From NCBI RefSeq assembly GCF_000739815.1, contig NZ_BBJJ01000018.1, positions 62,001-126,000 on the forward strand: a stretch of DNA of 64,000 nt, written 5' to 3'. Position 1 is the stretch's first letter, and each line of letters starts with the position of its first letter. A program made the translations under genes and the position numbers. Shown here in pieces: positions 25,129-33,021 of the stretch. The DNA is from Paraburkholderia mimosarum LMG 23256 = NBRC 106338 (GTDB taxonomy: Bacteria > Pseudomonadota > Gammaproteobacteria > Burkholderiales > Burkholderiaceae). The notes beneath the pieces were generated by a model. That model searched no databases, had not been told where the DNA came from, and worked only from the letters and a program-made list of their open reading frames with translations.

Positions 25129-26154
25129 ATGAAGAGCATCCTTCCCCGGCATGGCGTCGCGGCCTCGCCCGCGCAACCGGCGCGCAGCGTCGCGGTCGAT
25201 GGCCACCGCCAACGCATGAAATCCCTCGTCCGCACCGCTGGCATGCTCCCTGTGCTGGTGCTGCTGTGCATCGGCTTCGGCCTGCTCAACGACGGCTTCT
25301 TCACGCTGGAAAATCTGTCGATCGTCACGCAACAGGCTTCGATCAATATCGTGCTCGCCGCCGGCATGACTTTCGTTATTCTCACGGGCGGCATCGACCT
25401 CTCGGTGGGTTCGGTGCTGGCCGCCGCGGCCATGGCCGCGATGCTCGGCTCGAACATCGCGGGCTGGGGCTGGCTCGGCGTGCCCGCGGCGCTCGCGGTG
25501 GGGCTCGGCTTTGGCCTCATCAACGGCGCGCTCATCGCGCTCCTGCGACTGCCGCCGTTCATCGTCACGCTCGGCTCGCTCACCGCGGTGCGCGGCGTCG
25601 CGCGTCTCATGGGTCACGACACGACGATCTTCAACCCGCAACTGCCGTTCGCGTTCATCGGCAACGGCACGGTGCTCGGCGTGCCCTGGCTCGTCATCAT
25701 CGCGATCGTGGTGGTGGCCGCCTCGTGGTTCGTACTGCGCCGCACGGTGCTGGGCTTGCGCATCTATTCGGTGGGCGGCAATCCGGAAGCGGCGCGCCTC
25801 TCGGGCATCAAGGTGTGGGGCATCGAGATGTTCGTCTATGCCGTTTCGGGTCTGCTCGCCGGTCTCGGCGCCGTGATGTCGGCCGCCCGCCTCTACGCGG
25901 CCAACGGCCTGCAGCTGGGCCAGTCGTATGAGCTCGACGCCATCGCCGCGGTCATCCTGGGCGGCACGAGCTTCGTGGGCGGCGTGGGCTCGATCGTCGG
26001 CACGCTGATCGGCGCGCTGATCATCGCGGTCCTGACCAATGGCCTCGTGCTGCTCGGCGTCTCGGACATCTGGCAGTACATCATCAAGGGCCTCGTGATC
26101 GTCGGCGCCGTGGCGCTCGACCGCTACCGCCAGCGCGGCTCGGCCCGCACGTAA
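25129..26154 (+). CDS. Sugar ABC transporter permease (RbsC type)
   Basis: A 341-residue inner-membrane protein with about eight to ten hydrophobic segments. Typical sequences are AAGMTFVILTGGIDLSVGSV, LRLPPFIVTLGSLTAVRG and the cytoplasmic loop YSVGGNPEAARLSGIKV, which contacts the ATPase. A second conserved part is AAVILGGTSFVGGVGSIVGT. The 30-residue N-terminus is polar; AGGAG is found before 25129. It is the membrane channel of the ribose-type importer encoded with its neighbours; a single permease gene implies a homodimer. Confidence 0.95.
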   Translation: MKSILPRHGVAASPAQPARSVAVDGHRQRMKSLVRTAGMLPVLVLLCIGFGLLNDGFFTLENLSIVTQQASINIVLAAGMTFVILTGGIDLSVGSVLAAAAMAAMLGSNIAGWGWLGVPAALAVGLGFGLINGALIALLRLPPFIVTLGSLTAVRGVARLMGHDTTIFNPQLPFAFIGNGTVLGVPWLVIIAIVVVAASWFVLRRTVLGLRIYSVGGNPEAARLSGIKVWGIEMFVYAVSGLLAGLGAVMSAARLYAANGLQLGQSYELDAIAAVILGGTSFVGGVGSIVGTLIGALIIAVLTNGLVLLGVSDIWQYIIKGLVIVGAVALDRYRQRGSART

Positions 26155-26246
26155 GCGACACTACGTATAGAAATAGCGCGGGCGCAGGCGGTCCTCCTGC
26201 ACCCGCCCGGAAAGCACCTAAACAGGACCTCTCAGGAGACAACCTC

Positions 26247-27188
26247 ATGTTCAGGAAGAAAGCCGTATTCGCCGCCGCCCTCTGCCTCGGTTTCGCGCTG
26301 CAAGGCGCGCACGCCGCCGACAAGCAGCTCAAATCGGTCGGCATCACCGTCGGGTCGCTCGGCAATCCTTACTTTGTGACGATCGTGCACGGCGCCGAAG
26401 CGAAAGCGAAGCAGATCAATCCGAACGCCAAGGTCACGGCCGTTTCCGCCGACTACGACCTCAACAAGCAGTTCACGCAGATCGACAACTTCATTTCCGC
26501 GCACGTGGACATGATCCTCCTGAACGCGACCGATCCGAAGGCGATCGAGCCCGCGGTGAAAAAGGCCCAGGCGGCCGGCATCGTGGTCATGGCCGTGGAC
26601 GTGGCCGCCGCGGGCGCCAACGCCACCGTGCAGACCGACAACGTGAAGGCCGGCGAGATTTCATGCGAATACCTCTCGAAGAAACTCAACGGCAAGGGCA
26701 ACGTGATCATCCAGAACGGCCCGCAGGTCTCGGCCGTGATCGACCGCGTGAACGGCTGCAAGCAGGTGCTCGCCAAGTCGCCCGGCATCAAGATCCTCTC
26801 TGACGATCAGGACGGCAAAGGCTCCCGCGAAGGCGGCATGAACGTGATGCAGGGCTACCTCACGCGCTTCCCGAAGCTTGATGGCTTGTTCGCCATCAAC
26901 GACCCGCAGGCCATTGGCAGCGACCTTGCCGCGAAGCAGCTTCATCGCAGCAACATCGTGATCACTTCGGTGGATGGCGCGCCCGATATCGAAACGGCGC
27001 TCAAGTCCGATACGATGGTGCAGGCGTCGGCCAGCCAGGACCCGTGGAAGATGGCGCAAACGGCCGTGCAGGTGGGCTACGAGATCATGAACGGCAAGAA
27101 GCCCGCCAATCCGATGATCGAGATGACGCCGCAACTCGTCACGCGAGACAACGTGAGCAGCTATAAGGGCTGGTCGTCGCCGCACTAA
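26247..27188 (+). CDS. Sugar ABC transporter periplasmic substrate-binding protein (RbsB type)
   Basis: A 313-residue binding protein with a signal peptide (FRKKAVFAAALCLGFALQ, cleavage after AHA). The periplasmic-binding fold starts VGITVGSLGNPYFVTIVHGAE. Characteristic parts are ISAHVDMILLNATDPKAIEP, GKGSREGGMNVMQGYLTRFP and VITSVDGAPDIETAL. It is the last gene of the ROK-ABC operon, 92 bp after the permease, and sets the substrate specificity. The ligand is probably a pentose, hexose or polyol; no catabolic enzyme is nearby to narrow it. Confidence 0.95.
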   Translation: MFRKKAVFAAALCLGFALQGAHAADKQLKSVGITVGSLGNPYFVTIVHGAEAKAKQINPNAKVTAVSADYDLNKQFTQIDNFISAHVDMILLNATDPKAIEPAVKKAQAAGIVVMAVDVAAAGANATVQTDNVKAGEISCEYLSKKLNGKGNVIIQNGPQVSAVIDRVNGCKQVLAKSPGIKILSDDQDGKGSREGGMNVMQGYLTRFPKLDGLFAINDPQAIGSDLAAKQLHRSNIVITSVDGAPDIETALKSDTMVQASASQDPWKMAQTAVQVGYEIMNGKKPANPMIEMTPQLVTRDNVSSYKGWSSPH

Positions 27189-27260
27189 TCAGCACTTTTC
27201 AGCACCAGGCGCGTGTGTGCAGGACGCCGCTGCCCGCACGCGTCAGCTAACGCGCAGACC

Positions 27261-29198
27261 TCACGCGCATTCGATGCGGTTGCGGCCGCCTTTCTTTGCG
27301 CGGTAGAGCGCGAAGTCGCTGCGCGCGAGCGCGGCTTCGGCGCTCGGGTCGGCGGCGTTCATGAGCGCGATGCCGATGCTCACGGTGAGCGCGACCGTCT
27401 CGCCAGCGACTGCGAGCGGTTGCGCGGCGAAGCGCTCCTGTATGCGCTGCGCAAGGCTTCGCGCGCCGTCGAGTTCGGTGGCAGCGAGCAGGATCGAGAA
27501 CTCCTCGCCGCCTATGCGCCCCGCGAGGTCGCCTGCTCGCAGTTGCGTGCGCAGGATTTCGGCGAAATGGCGCAGTACCTCGTCGCCGATCGCGTGGCCC
27601 CAGCGGTCGTTGATCGACTTGAAGTGGTCGAGATCGCACATCATCACGGCCGCGCCGGCGCCGCCATTGCGCATATGCGCGAGCTGCGCCGCGATACGCG
27701 CCATGAAATGGCGGCGGTTCGGCAATTGCGTGAGGCTGTCCGTGCTCGCGAATTCCTGCAGCTCGGCTTCGATCCGCTTGCGATCGGTGACGTCCGTGAT
27801 GAAGCCGTGCCAGACCGTGGTGCCGTCGGCGAGCCGCTGCGGCCGCGCATCGCCCTGGCGCCAGCGCAAGCCCTGCTGCGGCAGTTGTACGCGAAATTCC
27901 AGGTGCCACGGCGTGAGATGCGCCGCCGAGTGCTCGAACGATGCGCGCCACGCGTCGAGATCGTCGCGATGGATCAGCGCGTCGACGCACGCCGTGTCGT
28001 GCGCGACCTGCCCGGGCGTGAGCTCGTAGATTTCCGCGATGCCTGCGCTCGCATAGGAAAAGAATGCGCGGCCGCCCGGCGACTGGCGGCGCTGGAACAC
28101 GAGGCCCGGAACCTCGTTCGTAAGATTGGTGACGAGCGCCGCGCTCTCGCGCAAGCGCTCGGCCATTTCGCGCATCGAGGTGATGTCAGTGGTCGTGCCG
28201 ATCATGCGCAGCGCACGTCCCTCCTCGTCGTGGCTCATGACCTTGCCGCGGCTGCAGATCCACTTGTAGCGGCCATCCTTGCAGCGGATGCGATGCTCGA
28301 CTTCATAAGAGGCGGTGAGGCCGTCGAAGTGCGCCTGCATCGCGGCCTTCACGTACTCGCGGTCCTCGGGATGCAGGCGCTCGATACTGTCTTCGATCCG
28401 GTTCGTCAGCTCGTGCTCCGCATAGCCGAGTATCGCCTTCCATCCCGTCGAGTAGTGAATCTCGCCCGTCACCACATTGCGATCCCAGACTCCCGTGCCG
28501 CTGCCGGCAATGGCGTACGAGAGCAGGCGCTCATGCTCGCGCAGGGCTTCGAGTTCCGCGCGCAGCGTGAGGGCGTCTTCTGCGTAGCGTCGATGGCCGT
28601 TATTCGCGGCGAGCGCCGGCGACATGGCCAGCACTGCGGCCACACGCGCGAAGTCGCCGAGGCGCGCGCGCTCCGTGGCATCGAGCTCGCGCGGCTCGGG
28701 GTCGATCAGGCAAAGGCTGCCCACGTGCTCGCCGTGCGCGTTGCGCAACGGCGATGCGGCGACGAAGCGAAACGGCTCGCCCGCGCGTGCAAGCATGCTG
28801 CGCCACGCAGGATTCCCAGTCATGGCGGACACCACGAGCGGCTCGCGCGCGCCGCTCGCACCGGCCTCCGGCGCGAGCGCACGCAGGGCCTCGCAAAGCA
28901 CTTCGTCCACACTCGTGCCCAGCCCTCGCGCGGCCAAGACGTCGCCTGGCACGATGCAAGCCGCCGCCACGCCGAAATGCGACGCCACGAGACGCAACAA
29001 GCCTTCGAGCGCGAGGTCCGCTTCCCCGCGCGTGGCGTCGGCAACGATCTCCCCCGCTGCGGCGGCGACCGAAACCGCATGCTGGTGCGTGCTCAACGGA
29101 TCGCTCCCGTCGGCGGCGGCCTGCCGCCCCGGCGCGCGCGCAAGCGTGGCGTCGTTGGAGGGCGGAACGGCCTCGGGCGTCGACGAAGGAACGGTCAT
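27261..29198 (-). CDS. Diguanylate cyclase, GAF-PAS-PAS-GGDEF
   Basis: A 645-residue cytoplasmic sensor enzyme. Residues about 40-195 form a GAF domain (VASHFGVAAACIVPGD, SPLRNAHGEHVGSLCLID). Two PAS/PAC modules follow, one with IAGSGTGVWDRNVVTGEIHYS and GRYKWICSRGKV, the other with EIYELTPGQV and WHGFITDVTDRK. The C-terminal cyclase has DSLTQLPNRR, DLDHFKSINDRWGH and the active-site GGEEF. An RxxD inhibitory site (RAGD) sits five residues before it, so product inhibition is likely. It makes c-di-GMP from GTP. There is no EAL domain and no membrane segment. Monocistronic; it converges with the sugar ABC operon. Confidence 0.93.
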   Translation of the reverse strand: MTVPSSTPEAVPPSNDATLARAPGRQAAADGSDPLSTHQHAVSVAAAAGEIVADATRGEADLALEGLLRLVASHFGVAAACIVPGDVLAARGLGTSVDEVLCEALRALAPEAGASGAREPLVVSAMTGNPAWRSMLARAGEPFRFVAASPLRNAHGEHVGSLCLIDPEPRELDATERARLGDFARVAAVLAMSPALAANNGHRRYAEDALTLRAELEALREHERLLSYAIAGSGTGVWDRNVVTGEIHYSTGWKAILGYAEHELTNRIEDSIERLHPEDREYVKAAMQAHFDGLTASYEVEHRIRCKDGRYKWICSRGKVMSHDEEGRALRMIGTTTDITSMREMAERLRESAALVTNLTNEVPGLVFQRRQSPGGRAFFSYASAGIAEIYELTPGQVAHDTACVDALIHRDDLDAWRASFEHSAAHLTPWHLEFRVQLPQQGLRWRQGDARPQRLADGTTVWHGFITDVTDRKRIEAELQEFASTDSLTQLPNRRHFMARIAAQLAHMRNGGAGAAVMMCDLDHFKSINDRWGHAIGDEVLRHFAEILRTQLRAGDLAGRIGGEEFSILLAATELDGARSLAQRIQERFAAQPLAVAGETVALTVSIGIALMNAADPSAEAALARSDFALYRAKKGGRNRIECA

Positions 29199-29435
29199 GG
29201 CATGCGCTCGAACGGAAAAATCGAGCGCCTAGTATATAGCGTGCGACTTTGCGGTCCGGCGGGGCCTCCACAAGCCCAGCGGGCGAGCGGAAAATCTCGC
29301 CGTTGCGCGCCTGGCCGCGCAGGCGGTCGATGGCGCGCAGGGGCTTCAGGCGCGCTGCGTGTCTGACCATAGCGTCACGATCCGCGAAGGCGTCAGCTCG
29401 AAATCGCACGTCACGTCGTTGCGCGACAAGCGCAC

Positions 29436-30527
29436 TCACGTCATCTCCGGCTCGCCGTTTCGCCGCCGGCGGCGAAAGAACTGCCACATCATGGCCGTTG
29501 CATTGGGCCCCCGCGCCGAATGGAACGGTTCGCGCGGGTCGCCGCCGCTCCAGGCATGTCCCAGGCCGTGCACGACGCAGACCCTGACGACGAGCCGCCC
29601 CGATTTCAGATAGTCGGTGTATTCCACGGCTTCTCGGCCGTAGGTCCGCATCTCGCCGACGCGCAACGCGCCCTGCTCATCGACCAACCGGTTGACGCGC
29701 GCAAACTGAATGCCCAGTTGTGCGGCATTGCGTTTCGCAACAACGGCATCGACTTCGCCCTGCACGATGATGGCCGGCATGCCGGGATGCGCGAAAACGT
29801 CGATAGCGGCGTCGATCAGGCCCACGGGGTCTTCCCGGCTGCCCCGGCGCATGACGTTCATGGCGCTCATCGTGGACTCTGCCGCGCCGAAAACCGGCCC
29901 CGAGTGCAAGCCGACTGCCGCAAAGAGGTTCGGGTGACGTACCGCGAGCGCGGCCGCGAGCCCGGCCCCCGCAGAAATGCCGGCCAGATAGACGCGCTCC
30001 CGGTCGAATCCGTGTTCGCGCACGATGGCCTCGACGAGCGACGCGACGGCCGGCCCCTCGGACTCGACGTGCTCGCCGTGCCAGTGCCAGCACCGTTGCG
30101 CATGCGCGGTGCTCGCCTGTTCAGGGAGCAACACCGCGAATCCCGAGCGCTCCGCAAGCCGGCAGATCCGCGTGCCCGCGGCGAGCGATTCCGCCGTTTG
30201 CTTGCAGCCGTGCAGCATCACCACGAGCGGCATGCCCGCATCCGGCGGCTCCGTCGCGGGCAGGTAGAGCGCGTAAGCGAGATGGTTGACGAGCCGCCCT
30301 GCCAGCGGCGGCGCGGAATGATATGAACGCAGCCACCTGCCCGCCGCGCCGGGCGACGGCGAACGCGTTTCACGCGACTTGTCGAGACGCCTGCCCGGCG
30401 TCTTGACGGGCCCCGTCTTCGCCGGCCCCGTTTTGCGCGAGCCGGCCTTTTTCTTCGGGCGGGCGCCGCTCGTACGGGTGAGCAGTTCGAAGCCTCTGAT
30501 CCAAACGCTGGTCTTTTTCCGGGGCAT
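29436..30527 (-). CDS. PHB-depolymerase-family esterase (LpqC/type-1 catalytic domain)
   Basis: A 363-residue alpha/beta-hydrolase. The Lys/Arg/Pro-rich N-terminus (about 60 residues) has no signal peptide. The catalytic domain has MPLVVMLHGCKQTAES, the serine elbow LAGISAGAGLAAALA, Asp in VQGEVDAVV and His in VVHGLGHAWSGGDP, the last being a hallmark of short-chain PHA depolymerases and feruloyl-type esterases of this family. The start is the ATG at 30527 (MPRKK). Without an export signal it may act on intracellular PHB granules, or on another ester. It is divergent from ohr. Confidence 0.86.
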   Translation of the reverse strand: MPRKKTSVWIRGFELLTRTSGARPKKKAGSRKTGPAKTGPVKTPGRRLDKSRETRSPSPGAAGRWLRSYHSAPPLAGRLVNHLAYALYLPATEPPDAGMPLVVMLHGCKQTAESLAAGTRICRLAERSGFAVLLPEQASTAHAQRCWHWHGEHVESEGPAVASLVEAIVREHGFDRERVYLAGISAGAGLAAALAVRHPNLFAAVGLHSGPVFGAAESTMSAMNVMRRGSREDPVGLIDAAIDVFAHPGMPAIIVQGEVDAVVAKRNAAQLGIQFARVNRLVDEQGALRVGEMRTYGREAVEYTDYLKSGRLVVRVCVVHGLGHAWSGGDPREPFHSARGPNATAMMWQFFRRRRRNGEPEMT

Positions 30528-30637
30528 GAGCAATGGCGTCGCTGTGGCGCTGTTGGCGGTTCATCATAGCCCCGCAAATTGCTCGCCGGGTTTTGCGCGT
30601 CCCCCGTCCGATATGGCCCTTCCTCGTCTATCAATCT

Positions 30638-30721
30638 ATCGTATGCGATTAATTCTTATGCGCTTGACAAGCGACTCTGCTTTGTCCATTATTCGACGCA
30701 TGCGATTACATCGCATGCGAT
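30638..30721 (+). promoter_or_regulatory. ohr promoter with OhrR-type operators
   Basis: TTGACA (30664-30669) and CATTAT (30687-30692) are 17 bp apart. Around them lie ATCGTATGCGAT (30638-30649), the half site GCATGCGAT (30698-30706) and the perfect 12-bp palindrome ATCGCATGCGAT (30710-30721). The same perfect palindrome recurs over the -10 box of ohrR at 31679, so it is very likely the OhrR binding site. Confidence 0.75.
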
Positions 30722-30758
30722 CTACACCATCACTGCAGACTTTTCAAGGAACCCCATC

Positions 30759-31205
30759 ATGACCACGATCGAAAAAGTCATCTTCTCCGGCAACACTCAC
30801 ACCACGATCAACCGCGATCCGGCGGTGGAACGCGGCGAGCACGGTGCCGTCGATATCCGACTGTCGGCCCCCGGCGGCGAGAACCACGAGTTCATCGGAG
30901 CCGCACCGCACCCGAGCGCCGAGCAGTTCTTCGCGGGTGCCTGGTCGGCTTGTTATATGGGCGCGCTCGGCATTGCCGCTTCACTCAGGAAGGTCGAGTT
31001 GCCGCCCGAGACTTCGGTCGATATTCAGGTCGATATCGGTCAAACGGGGCCGGGCTGGTTCCTCGGTGCTCATTTTGCCGTTCGCCTTCCCGGACTCGCG
31101 CAGGACGTCGCCGAAGCCATCGCGCACTCGGCTCATCAAATTTGCCCGTATTCCAAGGCCGTGCATGGAAACATCGACGTCGCCATGAACGTCGTCACGG
31201 CGTGA
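30759..31205 (+). CDS. ohr: Organic hydroperoxide resistance protein Ohr (OsmC family)
   Basis: A 148-residue thiol peroxidase that reduces organic and lipid hydroperoxides. The two catalytic cysteines are present: Cys65 in AWSACYMGAL and Cys129 in HQICPYSKAVHGN. The Arg (N-terminal half) and Glu partner segments are also typical. The frame is open to 30579, but the ATG at 30759 has AAGGA and gives the family's usual length. The promoter carries OhrR-type palindromes; ohrR lies 0.5 kb downstream beyond a small secreted protein. Confidence 0.95.
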   Translation: MTTIEKVIFSGNTHTTINRDPAVERGEHGAVDIRLSAPGGENHEFIGAAPHPSAEQFFAGAWSACYMGALGIAASLRKVELPPETSVDIQVDIGQTGPGWFLGAHFAVRLPGLAQDVAEAIAHSAHQICPYSKAVHGNIDVAMNVVTA

Positions 31206-31260
31206 TCCAACCCACGACCCTTTAGCTAATCCACTTCACTTTTGTATGCGAGATCCGATC

Positions 31261-31575
31261 ATGAAGACCAAGCTCATCGTTGTGCTGTTCGCCGTTCTTT
31301 CCGCCTCCGTTGCCGCGCCCGCGTTCGCCAGCGGCTATGGCCCGGCGCCCGGCTATCGGCCCTCCATAGGCGCCCCGGAATCCCAACGGGGTCAAAGCCT
31401 GCAGACGCTCGCCGCCAGCACCTCCGGCAATAACGGCGCTCAAGGGGCTCGAGCGGCTCAAGCGGCCCAGGCGACCCAGGCGACTGAAGCGGCATACGGT
31501 GGCGTCGCTGGCTTGCGCTCGGAGTCGGGCGGACCTTTTATCGGCCAGCGCGACACGCTTTTTGCACATCACTGA
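31261..31575 (+). CDS. Small exported Ala/Gln-rich protein between ohr and ohrR
   Basis: A 104-residue protein with a clear signal peptide (KTKLIVVLFAVLSASVAAPAFA, given in two parts: KTKLIVVLFAVL and SASVAAPAFA). The mature part is Gly/Pro-rich at first, then a low-complexity run of AAQAAQATQATEA, ending GGPFIGQRDTLFAHH. The start at 31261 is chosen because it begins the signal peptide. No cysteine or catalytic motif is present. It follows ohr by 55 bp on the same strand and so may be co-induced by peroxide. It resembles the small exported DUF4148-like proteins of Burkholderiaceae in style only. Function unknown. Confidence 0.65.
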   Translation: MKTKLIVVLFAVLSASVAAPAFASGYGPAPGYRPSIGAPESQRGQSLQTLAASTSGNNGAQGARAAQAAQATQATEAAYGGVAGLRSESGGPFIGQRDTLFAHH

Positions 31576-31674
31576 GTGCGTCCGGCGACGTCCTGACCGG
31601 CATGCTGGCATCTCGCCGCGGCATGCCGGTCCTACCGGAAAAAGGATCGGCATACCCTCTTAAGTTGAGCGCGA

Positions 31675-31690
31675 TATAATCGCATGCGAT
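31675..31690 (+). promoter_or_regulatory. ohrR -10 box overlapped by OhrR-type operator
   Basis: A perfect TATAAT (31675-31680) overlaps ATCGCATGCGAT (31679-31690), the same palindrome as before ohr. Binding would block ohrR transcription. No convincing -35 was found 16-18 bp upstream. Confidence 0.72.
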
Positions 31691-31724
31691 AAACATTCAT
31701 TGCCATGGCCCGAGGAGGATCCCG

Positions 31725-32177
31725 ATGAAAACAACGGAACGTTCCGCGGAGATGCCGCTCTCCGATTTTCTGTGCTTTGCGGTCTATTCCACCAACCTGG
31801 CTTTCGGCAAGGCTTACAAGCCGATGCTAGAAGAGCTTGGGCTCACCTACCCGCAATACATCGCGATCGTCGCGCTCTGGGAGGAAGACGACCAGACCGT
31901 GAGCGGCCTCGGTGAAAAGCTGTTCCTCGAATCGAATACGCTCACGCCGATGCTTAAGAAGCTCGAGGCGATGGGTTATCTGGAACGCAGGCGCGATCCG
32001 GAAGACGAGCGCCAGGTGCGCGTGAGTCTCACGAAGAGCGGCCGGCGCCTGCGCGAAAAATGTCTAAAAATGGACCTGACCGACGCCACCGCGCTCACGC
32101 CCGATGACTTCACGAGGCTCCAGAAACAGATCGTCACGCTGCGCGAGAACCTGATCAAGCACGTGCAAAGCCGCTAG
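31725..32177 (+). CDS. ohrR: Organic hydroperoxide-sensing repressor OhrR (MarR family, 2-Cys type)
   Basis: A 150-residue MarR protein. The reactive N-terminal cysteine is Cys17 in LSDFLCFAVYSTNLAF. The winged HTH spans about residues 56-104 (GLGEKLFLESNTLTPMLKKL and RRRDPEDERQVRVSLTKSG). A second cysteine, Cys113 (REKCLKM), fits the 2-Cys mechanism known from Xanthomonas OhrR, where an intersubunit disulfide releases DNA. GAGGA is upstream of the start. Its own promoter carries the palindrome found at ohr. Confidence 0.95.
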   Translation: MKTTERSAEMPLSDFLCFAVYSTNLAFGKAYKPMLEELGLTYPQYIAIVALWEEDDQTVSGLGEKLFLESNTLTPMLKKLEAMGYLERRRDPEDERQVRVSLTKSGRRLREKCLKMDLTDATALTPDDFTRLQKQIVTLRENLIKHVQSR

Positions 32178-32404
32178 GCGCCGCAAGAGAGCGTTCGTGC
32201 TGCACGCTGACCTGCGGCTTGCCGCACGGGTCCAGATCACGCAACAAGCACGCGGGCGGCGATCGGGCCGCCGCCTGCGCTCGCCGTTGTTACAACTCCA
32301 CGGGAATAGCTACCCGCCTGCAACGGTATACCCGTTGCAGTCCCCATTGAAGCGACCGCGTCCCCGCAGGTCGCCGAAACAGGCTATTTCCTAAGGAGTT
32401 CGAA

Positions 32405-32725
32405 ATGAATATCCGCCGCCCGCTTTTCGCCTCGCTCGTTGCGCTGGGTTGCCTCGGCGTGCTTCCCCCCGCATTCGCCCAGGGGCTCACCCGCGCCGAG
32501 GTCCGCCAGCAGTTGATCGACGCCCAGGCCAACGGCTCGCAATTCGTCACCGATAGTTCTTATCCCGACGTGAGCCCCGTCTTCGCGCAGCAGGCCGCCC
32601 ACGCGAAGGCGCAGCAGCAGCCCGACGCCATGGGCGCGCCCATGCAGGGCAAGAGCGATTCCGGCGCGCCACACACGGCGTGCGTGGGGCCGGTCAGCTT
32701 CTGCAATCTGTATTCGGGGAGCTGA
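32405..32725 (+). CDS. DUF4148-type small exported protein
   Basis: A 106-residue protein with a signal peptide ending VLPPAFA. The mature N-terminus GLTRAEVRQQLIDAQANG is the DUF4148 hallmark, common in multiple copies in Burkholderiaceae. The C-terminus has two cysteines (HTACVGPVSFCNLYSGS) that could form a disulfide. TAAGGAG lies eight bases before the ATG. A strong terminator follows at 32763. Periplasmic or outer-membrane location; function unknown. Confidence 0.85.
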   Translation: MNIRRPLFASLVALGCLGVLPPAFAQGLTRAEVRQQLIDAQANGSQFVTDSSYPDVSPVFAQQAAHAKAQQQPDAMGAPMQGKSDSGAPHTACVGPVSFCNLYSGS

Positions 32726-32762
32726 AGCGAGCGCCGCCTTCCCCGCCACAAGCCGGCTGCCC

Positions 32763-32796
32763 CGCAAGTCGCCAGCGGGGCGACTTGCGCGCTTTT
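32763..32796 (+). terminator. Rho-independent terminator after the DUF4148 gene
   Basis: CGCAAGTCGCC (32763-32773) and GGCGACTTGCG (32779-32789) form an 11-bp perfect stem with loop AGCGG, followed by CGC and TTTT. It lies 38 bp after the stop codon. Confidence 0.82.
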
Positions 32797-33021
32797 CCTG
32801 CGCCGCTTGCTTCCGTCCTGGCGCGCCGCGAAGCCGGCGGCGCGCCGCCTTCCATGCGCCGCGCATCGCCTGTCGCTCCAGGTTTGCTTCTTGCGTGTGC
32901 TACAGGACAAACCCTTCCCCCCAATTGTCTTGTAGCGTGTCTACACTATGTATGTCGGCATGCGATTGCTAACGACATTCGCCTGCCGCCCGCCAGCACG
33001 ATGAACACTGGGAGGTGTGCT

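Noticed and set aside
27213..29366. A 717-codon open frame on the + strand opposite the diguanylate cyclase
   Set aside because: It is the complementary shadow of a GC-rich gene; the minus strand has clear GAF, PAS and GGDEF domains, while the + frame is low-complexity Arg/Ala/His with no family motif.
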